Shown piece by piece: positions 46,014 to 56,293 of a stretch of DNA of 64,000 nt; position 1 is the first letter of the stretch, and each line of letters starts with the position of its first letter. The stretch spans positions 48,598,659 to 48,662,658 of the forward strand of contig CM040971.1 of the NCBI GenBank assembly GCA_022985045.1, given 5' to 3'. The notes under the pieces were generated by a model. That model searched no databases. It saw only the letters and a list, made by a program, of their open reading frames with translations, and was not told where the DNA came from. The stretch comes from Macadamia tetraphylla (taxonomy: Eukaryota > Streptophyta > Magnoliopsida > Proteales > Proteaceae). A program made the position numbers and the translations under genes.

Positions 46014-47970
46014 ATTGCTCAAACATGAAATACATATGACATTTAAGTCTTATAGTTCATGCTTTGACCTCTTAAATGTTATGAGTAAACTCAATCAAAA
46101 GGTTGTTAGTATCTGTTCATGTTGCGTCCATTCAATGTAGACATTATTGATCAGGAGTATGAAGGAATTTTATCTCTCCCGATAATTTTTTTCTTATTTA
46201 ATTAATCCCCTTTTTCTTTTAAACTAGTGTCTGGTTTGATGGACATACACATCCAACAGCTAATTCATTTACTCTAAGTCAAAAAAGCTAGCCTATAGGT
46301 TGTTGGTGCAAGAATCTTTCAGAGAAGTTGCTCTGCCACCACTCAGATTTCCTTTTGGACCAAAAAAAAAAAAAAAAAAAAGAAGATGGAATAGCACAAA
46401 CGAGAAAATGTAACTAATACAAAGTAGCTTTTGTAATATTTGGTTAAACCAAGGGCTTAGTAATGGTCTCCTACTCTCTCTGATCTCTCTCTCTCCCCCT
46501 AAACTCTAAAATCTTAACCTCTGTCTTTTCACTTATCTTTTTGGGACCTCTTAATTTGACACCATTTTCAATATGGCAGAAATAGATTGGTTCATGTCAT
46601 AGCTCAATGGTTAAAAATTTTATCACAAACAAGAATGTGAAGTGCCTTAAATGTAAGGCCAAATTAATGGAAAATTATTAGATTACCACTAAATTATGTC
46701 TTAATGAAATGGCATTTTTGTAATGTCATGAAAATTTTTAGGCGAAATTGTGATGGCATAGATGTATTGCCAAACTTAATAACAAGTACTAATCAATTTA
46801 GTCATGTGTTTGACGATGTGGCAGCTTCCAACTGTATACATAGGTAGGGTGCGTAATGGATTAGTCACATATCAAATTTTGTGGTCAAATTTAATTGTAT
46901 GGTTCCGTATATCTAATTATTCTTATGTATCGTAGGTGATCACCCATGATTTTGGCTCATATCTTTGACTTTAATTTTAAAGAAACTTTGACTAGGCTAT
47001 ACAAATACATGATCAGTTTACATTTTGGAAGATGAAGGTACATGGTGGACCTGTCAACAGAACCCTCTCATTCCTCCACCCATACAAATTGAGAAAGGAA
47101 ACTTGAGGACCTTGGGTGGCCATGGCCACACCTCACCTCTTTGTTCTGCAATTCTCATGCTCTAAACAATTATCCAGCTCTTCATGTTGAGAACCAACTG
47201 GTACATGAAATGAAATCCTTTCCTAGCTAATTCCTGCTTTAACCAAGGTAGGATAACTCTTTACTGGCTTGCTAGTTCAGATAATCATGCTACCAATCAA
47301 AGAAAATTTAAAAAATAAATGAGAATCTTTCTTAAGAGAGGTGCAGTGAAGTTGCTCAAACTCCATGAATGGAATGAGAATTAATTTTTTTTTTTCTCTA
47401 GATCTGATGGTTGAGAGTGGAGGCATATTAAACTTTTAATTAACTTCACAGGTGATTGGGACTCTCATAGTGTCATTCTCTAGCTAGTTTTTTGCACTAT
47501 CTTGCCACATAACCCATATGCTAAACAAATATGAGAGTTATGAACATGGATAAAACATTTTGATCAAGCAAGCATTTCGAGAGCGAGTCAGGTTTTCATA
47601 CGGGATTAATCCACACAAATGTTCAATTCCATCTGTGGACAAGACCGTATGAAAACATTCTCATACGAGAACCTAATCCACATTCAAGGATTTCAACTAA
47701 TTATGAAAATTATGTCATTGCTAGGCATCTATGATTGGTTTTGTGCTGCCCCCATAATTGAAACATGGTAATGATCCATGAATGGTTGGCTTCATGGATT
47801 TCTCCAAAGAAGTAAAAATTAATGTAGCAACTTCCTTGAACAGAGAAAATTTTAAAGTTTTAGGACAATATATAGAGGCTAAATTGTCTCAGGGTAAATG
47901 ATAATAAGTTTACAGATCGTTCTTCATAGTTTACTATTGATTTAACCACATAGAATTTGAATTGCTGAAA
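46014..47970. other. Intergenic region with one foldback repeat
   Basis: No gene is seen. It contains a poly-A run at 46362-46381, and at about 47588-47695 a short repeat (GGATTAATCCACACAAATG..CATACGAGAACC) related to those at 21200-21335 and 52825-52985. Confidence 0.45.
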
Positions 47971-47977
47971 TGCAATC

Positions 47978-48521
47978 CTAGAGGGACTGCAATGGTGACA
48001 ACAGGTCATCATCCTCTTCTTTTAATCGCTTCCTAACCCTAGCCTTCTTCTTGTAGAAACTGAAACATATTCATGATCCAGAAAACACAATAACAGAAAG
48101 AAAAAACAATCACACACAATTGGCAGAGAGAGAGAGAGAGAGAGAGAGCTGACAATTGATGGTTAATCCATTAAACACTTCACATACCAACAACATGGAC
48201 AATATCAAAGAAAGGACTTCGGTTTTCGAGGGAGGGAAGTATTGTTAGAATCCATACGTAACAGCTAGCCATTAAGAAAAGGATGCAGAAATCCTGAAAA
48301 GGTATTTTTTTTTAATACCTCGTCTTCTTAGAATGGACTGCAGGGTTTACAGGGTTGGTGGTCATGTAAATATAAGCAATGGACTGAACCCTCTTCTTCC
48401 TCTGACGAACGATAACTTTCCCTTCTTCTTCTTCTGGGAGTTCTTCTCCGAATATCTCTTTTATCATTCTCGAGATATGACCTTCAATTTGATCTCTTCT
48501 TCCTTCCTCTTCTATCTCCAT
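47978..48521 (-). CDS. Small SIAxIY-motif protein, paralogue 1
   Basis: Exon 1 is 48521-48319 and a probable exon 2 is 48059-47978 (donor ACGAG|GTATTA, acceptor TTTCAG), giving 94 aa. Unspliced, the frame would stop at 48312 after 69 aa. It starts MEIEEEGRRDQIEGHISRMI. An acidic run EELPEEEEGK precedes the basic block RQRKKRVQSIAYIYMTTNP. Exon 2 encodes FYKKKARVRKRLKEEDDDLL, basic then acidic, which supports it as real coding. The KKR/KKK runs suggest nuclear localisation. It shares its C-terminal core with the genes at 53134 and 60384. I do not recognise the family by name. Splicing is inferred from sequence only. Confidence 0.6.
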
Positions 48522-49708
48522 TAGCTTGTTTTGTTCTTCTCTCTCTTCAAGAACTAGCAGGAAAGATTGAAAGAAAGAGAAGAGTGTGTCTGAGCTTATG
48601 GGTACCCTTCGTTTGCTCCTTTTGAAGGGAGAGGAGAATGACGCAAGATGGAGATCGAAAAGGTTCAGAGAGAGAAGAAAAAGAGTAGAGAAATAGGAAG
48701 GCACGAAGAAGATGGGAAGAAAGGTATTGGTTTCGCGGTTTGCCCCTTTTTGGGTATTGCGTGTCTTAAGAATTTCTTGAAAGACTGGTATATCTTGACG
48801 TCCTTTTGAAGATATATAGGGTTGCATGGCTCCTCTACCGTTGGATTTTGTTGACCTGTCAATTCCAACTGTTTCATGTTTGCTCTGCCATTCATTCACC
48901 CGTTTATATTTGGTTATGAAAAAGTTCGAACTAGTAGGTGGAGGGACCCCTAAATGTATAAGGGATTGTTAGGATTTAAAAAAATCGAATAGATCAAATG
49001 GGTTGTATCAGAATCAACACGGACTGATCTAGAGGATTTGCAATGGTCCCGTTGGTTTCTGACAATATATGTCTAGCTAATTTTGACCCCAATTTAAATA
49101 GGAATATAATCAACATTGACCGATTAGATTACTGATTCCACGTTTTGAAACACTTGGAACTGTAGGCTAATTAGTAGCTGATGTATAACTAAATTCCGAA
49201 CATACTTTTTGGAAATGGATGGAAAAGAGAATGAGATATAAAGAAACAATTGGGTGGAAGAGAAAATTGGTCTTCCCTATACATAGCTAGGTGTTTTCTA
49301 GAATGAATAGGTTAAGAGTTTAAGACTAAAGAAAACTATGGAATTTTGTTGGGAAGAGAGGAAAAGACTAAATCTTTTGGGATTAGTGTATATATATATA
49401 TATATATATATATATGTGAGAAAAACATTGATTTTTTCTTTATATTATTCATTATTTCATTCTTGGAGGGGATTGCTAATAGGCTGCATGGCCCCTACAC
49501 CACATTTTTCATTTCATGAAAAATAGGGTGGTCATTTCACCCTTTTTTTAATATTTTGTTGTTTTCCATATGCTTAATATAATTTTAGAAATTTCCCCAT
49601 GCCCCAGATAATATTCGAATTAAAAAAGAAAAAAATTTTACCCTCTCTGTGTTCTGACGCAGGCTTAATGGACATAAAACACATGAATATTTTTTTGATG
49701 CTTTTCAT

Positions 49709-49752
<44 letters not shown>

Positions 49753-50385
49753 TAGAGGTGTGAACAAACAAAGCAGTCTCAGAGCTGGATTTTTTATTTT
49801 TTTGGTCACAATTATCAAGTTCTTTTTTTTTTTTTTAATGAACTAATTATTTAGTTATACCGTACATTTTCAAAGGTTCAAAACCGCGTGTTTTCTTCTC
49901 TCTCAGAGTTAGGGAAGAAAGTAGGAAACCAAAAGAAAGAAATGGTGGTCAACTTTATTACTAGGTCAAGATGAAGGTTAGGGTTTACTCAGTTCTACAT
50001 TGAAGGACATAAACCATAAACCGAATCAATAATAGATAGATATTGATGGTCAAGAAACCTCCTATTGCTGCCAAAAACTGAACCTGTTAATTAGGTCAAA
50101 GCTTTCCCACACATGCATGATTTAATTATGTTTAGGAAAATACAGCATACGTTTCATAGTGTAGATTTCAATATATGCCCTCTAACATATGATGAGTTAT
50201 GGGGTTTACACTAACATCTCTCATATTATGATCATGTGGACCTCATGTGGATCCATTTGAATGATATCACTCTAAAATCATTATTGGTGTGGTGTGTAGA
50301 TTCACTATAGGAAACCCTCTTCCTTATATCTATTAGAAATTTTGTTTTATTTTGTTTTTTTCCATGATAATTAGGACAAGTTCTG
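48522..50385. other. Intergenic region with AT microsatellites
   Basis: It contains the leader and promoter of the gene at 47978-48521, (AT)n tracts at 49387-49415 and 49712-49750, and T/A runs. The long frame extending upstream to 48899 has no conserved content beyond the gene itself. No other gene is visible. Confidence 0.45.
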
Positions 50386-50948
50386 TGTTGGAGTTGGATG
50401 TGTCTTGTCTTGTGTGGATCTATATAACTTTTTATTGGGTTAGGTTTTGAGTCTATTACATGCGCGGAATGTAATTGTGATTGTGTAGAGATTTTGGATT
50501 TTTTAAGATATCCTAAATATTGTCAATGTGATGAAAACTTTAGACACAAGCAAAGGGAGATCACATTGTGAAGTGGACAATAGTATAAAGAGTTTTTCAT
50601 TTTTTAATAAATAACTCAGGTTCTCTCGGGTTTGGGTCGAACCACATTAAATCCTCATGTTGTGTGTCATTGTTTGCTTGGTTTCTTCCTCGTGGTTGCG
50701 CATTTATCCCCCAACAGCTTTGTGGGGGCAAAAGGGAGAAAGCATCAGAATTTAGGATAGGAATTAAGAAAGATATTGTGATGTTGGAATTTATAAAGGC
50801 ATACTTTTACATCGATTATCTGGAACCTTGAATTTATCTTCACATTTTATTGGGTTCTCTCTACCTAATAGTTTAATTAAGCCCTTGGGTTGGATAACTG
50901 GTAGGACATGCCAAGTGGTATTTCAGGGCCTATACCATTTTATTTAAC
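50386..50948 (+). mobile_element. Probable copia-type LTR with adjacent primer-binding site
   Basis: It starts TGTTGGAGTTGGATG and is followed at 50949-50960 by TTGATATCAAAG, close to the TTGGTATCAGAG initiator-tRNA primer-binding site of plant copia elements. The body contains GGTTTGGGTCGAACCACATTAAATC, a phrase frequent in such LTRs. No second LTR or coding region is seen, so this is a solo or badly truncated element. Confidence 0.55.
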
Positions 50949-51035
50949 TTGATATCAAAGTCGGGTCCATTTGTTGTCCATTCCGCGTAGAAGTGGATGT
51001 ACTCTTTATACTATTGTCCACTTCTACGCGGAATG
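50571..51035. repeat. Nested inverted repeats around the LTR end
   Basis: 50979-50997 and 51017-51035 are perfect 19-bp inverted arms (CATTCCGCGTAGAAGTGGA) around a 19-nt loop. The loop and inner arm (51001-51023, ACTCTTTATACTATTGTCC and onward) are also a perfect 23-bp inverted copy of 50571-50593 inside the LTR. Confidence 0.9.
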
Positions 51036-52022
51036 TGAGAGAAAATGTTGAGATGTTGAAGGCTATAGAAGTATAATTCAAAATATAAAGGCACAATACC
51101 TCATTGGCTGGTTGGGACCTTTAATGTGTCTACTGTATCAATGGGTCATCTCCACCCACCCTACAATGGCTTGACCATTTGCTGGTTCCATGCATCTTCC
51201 AATCAGTATCGTAGTGACTAATGAGTGACCTACTTTTGACTAAACTTTAAAAAGAAGTAGCCTTTTGTTCATGAAACTGAAAACACCTTCATTATACCCT
51301 AATCATTCCTTAGTAAGGAAATCAATTTCTCAGAGTTTGAACTTTGAAGATGCCAGTTTTGTTTAAGCTATCCTTAGCTTTTGTCGGAGCACTACCATTT
51401 ATATTGGAAAGCAAAAAAGCTGCCTGGAGACTCCCTTTTGTGGCTTGATCTTCCACAAGAGACTGTGTTGAACACTGAAAACAACTTCCACCTTCTAAGG
51501 TGAGAGTCAACATTTTTTTTTTTTCCTCTGATAATGAGGTGAGAGTCAACACATAATGACCCCAAAGATGAAAGAACAAGAGTACCCTGGAATTTTTTGA
51601 CCAGTCAGTAACTGTATCATTAGAATCATCGATTTCTAGAAATATGTGGAAGTCAGTAATATTCTTGCCGTGATAAATATTGGTCAACTCAATGTATCAT
51701 GACTGACTGGCTTGGTGGCTAGCTACTCAATATGATACAAAATTTCTAACCCTTTTAGACAGATTTGTTTATCACATAATTTGCATTTGATGAATGTTGT
51801 TTGTGTTGGAATGAATGTGCAAATACGAAAATAAATCAAAGTAAATAATCATATAATAAAATATATAAGAAAATTAATGTGGTTTTGTAGGAATGTTTAC
51901 AATTACTACCCAAGAGAATCTAGTTTTTTTTTTTTTCTTCTCAAAGAGACAGTAAATAGGCACGTAATCTAAATTATAATTTTACCCTTGTACATATAAT
52001 GAACTCGAACCTAATTCAATTA

Positions 52023-52057
<35 letters not shown>

Positions 52058-52820
52058 ACTTCATGGGTTCTACAGAGAATGTAAGACACAAGTAGACTTT
52101 GCTCTTTATAGTGTCCTAAGCCCTACTATCAGGCAACAGGTATACATGAGCTCAGGGGCTTCAGGTAGTATTGTGGCTTGGAAGAAGGGGTTGGAGATGG
52201 TTGTATGTGTCCTAGAAGCTACCAAGGCTGGAGTATTGGTTTTAGCCAGCTTGGACTACCTATATTAGGCTCGAATTGGCTGAAATTGAGACTAAGTTTT
52301 CGGGAGCTTGATTTTGGATTAGGGTTTGGAACATGGTCTGAGACACTAAACCATAGTGAACACATTATGAAGTTGAATGGTTTTAGTAGAGGAAAATTTG
52401 GCATGATAGAAAATTGAGACAAAATGATACCAATTAATAAACAAGTTATGTTAGGATCATGGGTGAATTTCCCACTAAGTCCCATTTGATATGCTAACTT
52501 TTCAAAAGTATACATGCACTAAAGAAAATCGACTAATTGCCCCCTCTAGTTTGATAAGATCTCTTAAGATACAATATAGTGTTTGGTATGTATTCTTGGA
52601 ATGTATTCTAGGTTGAGTTCGCATTTTGATATGTTAATTACTAGGGTGATTTTTCATACTGAGATGTTATTCAAAATCTGTTAAGGGAAAAAAATAAATC
52701 TTTGAAAATTTCAGGACCATAGGGAAGTAACGAGAGCCATGTATATATGGAGATACGCAGGGTTGCCTTACATGAACAACGTGTCTATTTATCTATTCAC
52801 AATACCCAAGAGTCCGGATC
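51036..52820. other. Intergenic region, no recognisable gene
   Basis: It contains an (AT)n tract at 52025-52053 and scattered poly-T. The frame at 51322-51687 (minus, 121 codons) has no recognisable domain. Nothing else stands out. Confidence 0.4.
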
Positions 52821-52824
52821 TTCC

Positions 52825-52985
52825 TATGAGAATCATTTTTGTACGGTGCTTGATTCACATATGGAATCCACTCACTGTTGGATCCACTTGTTCTCTCTCT
52901 TCTTACATCTAGTTTTCACAGTGAGTAGATTCCATATGTGGATCAGGCACCCTACGAGAATCAATGATTCTCATATGGCGACATG
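52825..52985. repeat. Foldback repeat with ATATGGAATCC arms
   Basis: CTTGATTCACATATGGAATCC..CTCACTGT and ACAGTGAG.AGATTCCATATG..GATCAGG are inverted arms about 30 bp long around a CT-rich centre. An outer GAGAATCAT word also occurs inverted. Related text with TGGATCA and CGAGAA occurs at 21200-21335 and 47588-47695, so this may be a small MITE family. Confidence 0.6.
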
Positions 52986-52986
52986 A

Positions 52987-52988
<2 letters not shown>

Positions 52989-53042
<54 letters not shown>
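52989..53042. repeat. (GA)n microsatellite
   Basis: About 26 GA units, about 100 bp beyond the stop codon of the gene at 53134-53490 (minus), so possibly in its 3' UTR. Confidence 0.95.
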
Positions 53043-53047
<5 letters not shown>

Positions 53048-53133
53048 TCTAAAGCTTTCAGGTATCTATCTATCCACAATACACAACATATGGAGAGAAA
53101 AAAAAAAAAAAAAATTGAATTTGGTTTCTCATT

Positions 53134-53490
53134 TTAACATGTTCTTCTTTTCTTCTTGCCATGGATGGCTTGTAAGGGTTCTGTCATCCCATAAATAGAA
53201 GCGATGGATCTATATCTCCTTTTCTTGGGCTTCAATATAGAAGATGATGTTTGTCTTCCAACAAAGAAGATCATCTGTTCTCCTGTGTCGACTGTGTAAC
53301 CTGAAGAGACATCTTTTTGTTTGTGATCTTTCTCCTCTACTATCCTGCTCTCGATGCTCATACTGTCACTGCTCTTGTTTTCTTCTTCTTCTGTGTCTTC
53401 TCTTCCTCCACTGAGCCGAACCAGATACTGGGCTGCCTTTATATCTGAGTCAGTCAAGCTTTCATATAGTAAAAATGGTGATTCCGCCAT
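53134..53490 (-). CDS. Small SIAxIY-motif protein, paralogue 2
   Basis: A single exon of 118 aa starting MAESPFLLYESLTDSDIKAA. It has an N-terminal DIKAAQYLVRLSGG motif (residues about 16-29), an acidic/Ser-rich low-complexity middle (EDTEEEENKSSDS), and the C-terminal block KPKKRRYRSIASIYGMTEPL followed by GKKKRRTC. Paralogue 3 shares both the AxYLVxLSG and the KKRRYRSIASIY motifs. I preferred this ATG over the upstream in-frame one at 53625 because paralogue 3 aligns from here. The bipartite-looking basic block suggests a nuclear protein. Function is unknown. The SIAxIY core is not a catalytic motif I recognise. Confidence 0.7.
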   Translation of the reverse strand: MAESPFLLYESLTDSDIKAAQYLVRLSGGREDTEEEENKSSDSMSIESRIVEEKDHKQKDVSSGYTVDTGEQMIFFVGRQTSSSILKPKKRRYRSIASIYGMTEPLQAIHGKKKRRTC

Positions 53491-53739
53491 TGAGAACAGT
53501 AGAAAATATTGATTGATCAATAGCTCTTGGATTGTTTTGGGGTTTTGGAGATTTATTTGATTATATATATTGAGAGGGTTACGTGGTGTACAAACAAAGA
53601 GTAAAGGCCCTTTCTCTGCCGCCATTGGGAGACTTGAGAGGGAAACTTAAGAGACTCGGAATTAGAAACTGAAACTATATTCAGCTCAGTACTCCTCGTA
53701 GACCCTACTCCTTGCAGGAGAAGGACTCTTCAGAATCGA

Positions 53740-53780
53740 ATATTATATTATATTATATTATATTATATTATATAATATTA
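53740..53780. repeat. (TATAT)n microsatellite
   Basis: TATTATATTATATTA repeats, 5-bp period, about 250 bp upstream of the start codon of the gene at 53134-53490. Confidence 0.9.
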
Positions 53781-54493
53781 TGTGTCACCGCGGAAGAGGC
53801 GCGTGTAACATGAGAAGATCTAAAGATAGCAATAAATTGTAAGGCGGTGCGTTTCTCTCTCCTTCTTTCTTTATTTATTTATTTTTATTATTATTATTAT
53901 TTTTATCTAGTCTAACTTGATAATCGATTTGATTCTGATTCAAAGAGTTGACACGTTTTTATTCTGTTGGTCGATTTTTAATTTATAATCGAGTTCAAGA
54001 TAATTGAGATTTAAATGGTCTAATTGATTAATTGAATTATAAATAATATTTAAAGATTAATCAGGTTATAGATGATCCATTAACGATTTATCACACTATT
54101 CGATTGGTTCTGATTGAATGACCATCAAATCACTACCATGCATTAAGATCGCAGTAATCGTTTAATACTTGAACCCAACATGTTTATAATCAATCTGATC
54201 AATTTAGGTCGGACCTATCTCTGTCGGTTAATTTTTGACACCCGGAAGAGTTCATTTAATTGGTTTAATTCAAAACTAAAACAAACTATTTTTTTTTTTA
54301 AAATCATAAAACCAAAAACAAATCGAATAATAATCAATTTATGACCGTTTGAACAAAAAGGGCCCTTGTCTCCTTGTCCAACCTCCTTGACGTAGACTAA
54401 TACCCCTACTTCAAATTTTTGCTTTTTTTATGAATGCCTCTGTCTGAAGCATTTATTTTCCTTTATATTTCCCTTGTAAAATAAAATGATAAT
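53781..54493. other. Intergenic region, GGTTTGATT-rich decayed repeat
   Basis: 53910-54250 holds GATTTGATTCTGATTC and GGTTAATTTTTGACACCC-type phrases, probably a worn hAT-like GGTTTGG element of the same style as 22113-22748. No gene. Confidence 0.35.
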
Positions 54494-56293
54494 GAAAAAA
54501 TTACTTGATTACCCACTTTTGGGTTTCTCTTTACAAAAATAACCATTCTCTGTTTCAGTTTATAAGGATACACGAAATCATGTTTGAGTTTACAAAACTA
54601 ACCAAAACACTGACTTTCCTCCATTTTCCCATTTGCTTGGACATTTTTACCCCTAAATCCTTCTATGAACCCTGTATCATTAATCTCACTCTCATCTTCA
54701 ACATACCATTGCTGCCGCCACCGCCACAATAATCTCTCTCACCACGACACCACCCCTCCCCTCCCGCTCCAATCCCCTACCCCGAACTCACTCCCTCATC
54801 TTCCACGCGCGGCCATGCTCATCCCACTCCGTCTCCTCCGAAAACCAACCCCAATCCATAGCTTGTGGTTGTTTGGTTGAACAGAGTGGCGACTTTGGGC
54901 TTCATAATCTTATTCTCCACGACGTCGTTATCCGTTAGAAAAAAATATCCTCTCTTTCCTTTAAAATCCATAAGGAATCCCTCATGCCTTTACTGACTTC
55001 GTGAGAAGAGACCAAACTAGAGAATGGGAGTGCGATGCCTCTCAGAGCAGAAAATGGTGAAATAGAGGTCGCAACCCCAACCCCCCACACCCTTCTCTTC
55101 CCCGCTTTCTCGCTTCCACCCCACGTCACAAGACATGAATTAGCACCACGAGAAAACAGAGGCAAGGTTGGGTTGGACGATTGCAGGGGCAGTGTTGGAA
55201 GATGGGTTGCAGGTTTTGGATATGGGAATGAAGATGGGTTGTAGGGTAGGGTGGGATTGCAGCATGGGCGGAGGGGATAGGTTCATCAGGTCTACCGGGT
55301 TGAGATTACCATTTTTTGCAATCAATTTATAGCAACCTGCAATCCCATTTGGTTGCCTTGAAATTTTAACCATAATCCCTTCAGACATTCATTGTCCCTA
55401 GCAGTAAACCCTAATTCTAAACTGCCTTTATACTCTACTCAATCCCTTCTCCGATTCTGGTCCCTGCCATTGAAAGGTTAATCATACCCAACAGTGAATT
55501 TCAGCCTTATGTTGGGGATTGGTAAGACCAGAGTTTCAGACCTATTTGCTCTTTGGTTTTCACTCTCTCCCTCCTTAAAAATATATCTAATTTCACACAA
55601 ACTCGGCACAATGATGGTGGAAATCATAAGCCAAAGCGAGGTTGCTAGAACCATCACTGCGCTTAGAGTTACACACCCAGAGAGACAAGAATGGTTGAAT
55701 GAAGTAGAGAGATGAAGAATGGGACCGAGATTGCAAGAATGAAACCAAGAGATGGAGAGACACTAGGATTGTAGGGAAGAATGACTCTCCTAGCCTTCTT
55801 GTATTTTGTTGACAGTAAAAGAGATAAAAATAAAAAATTGAAGAAGTTTGGGCAGGGAGGTTCAGTTTGTTGGTGAGAAATTTTCTGGAGGTCAGAGAAC
55901 TGGATGTTTCTCTCGTGGTTTCGTAGATATATTTGTAAAGGGAGATGACTTGCTTTGGAGAATAAGCAAAAAAACAGCCGAAGGGAATGATGCCGGTGCA
56001 ACCAATAACCTCCGATGACTTTTGTGGCTGCTGTCGATTGAGTCCGATGGCAATTGAGCTCTGCACTTGCAGGCGCGACAGAGGCAGGGGTGGGGTTGCA
56101 AGGAGCAGATGGGCGCCTGGGCAAAAGGAAGTGTCAAGGTAAAAATGTCCAAACATGTAAGAAGAAGAAGGAGAATCACTGTTTTGGTTAGTTTTGTAAA
56201 CTCAAACATAATTTCATGTATTTTTGTTAACTGAAACACAGATGGTTAATTTTGTAAAGGGAAACACAAAAGTGGGTAATCAAGAAATTTTCC
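54494..56293. mobile_element. Second MULE-like element with long terminal inverted repeats
   Basis: The left arm (54494-54660) and right arm (56130-56293) are inverted copies, sharing TTGATTACCCACTTTTG, TTTGAGTTTACAAAACTAACC, AAAACA.TGA and TTGGACATTTTTACC. The tip resembles that of the element at 32177 (AAAATTAC.TGATTACCCA), so the two belong to one family. The interior (54661-56129) is more GC-rich than its flanks, contains Pro/Ser-rich open frames of up to 187 codons on the minus strand, and has no recognisable transposase. Captured host sequence is possible. Confidence 0.72.

Noticed and set aside
48522..48899. Long upstream part of the 195-codon minus-strand frame
   Set aside because: No conserved content and an unlike composition. 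The gene-family alignment starts at or after 48521.
51322..51687. 121-codon minus-strand frame
   Set aside because: No recognisable domain. It spans a poly-T run and has a composition like the non-coding flanks.
53491..53625. 45-codon upstream extension of the gene at 53134
   Set aside because: Paralogue 3 aligns from the internal MAESP start. The extension has leader-like composition.
55593..56156. 187-codon minus-strand open frame inside the second MULE-like element
   Set aside because: Overlapping frames of similar length exist in the same DNA and no domain is recognisable. Treated as chance openness in GC-richer DNA.
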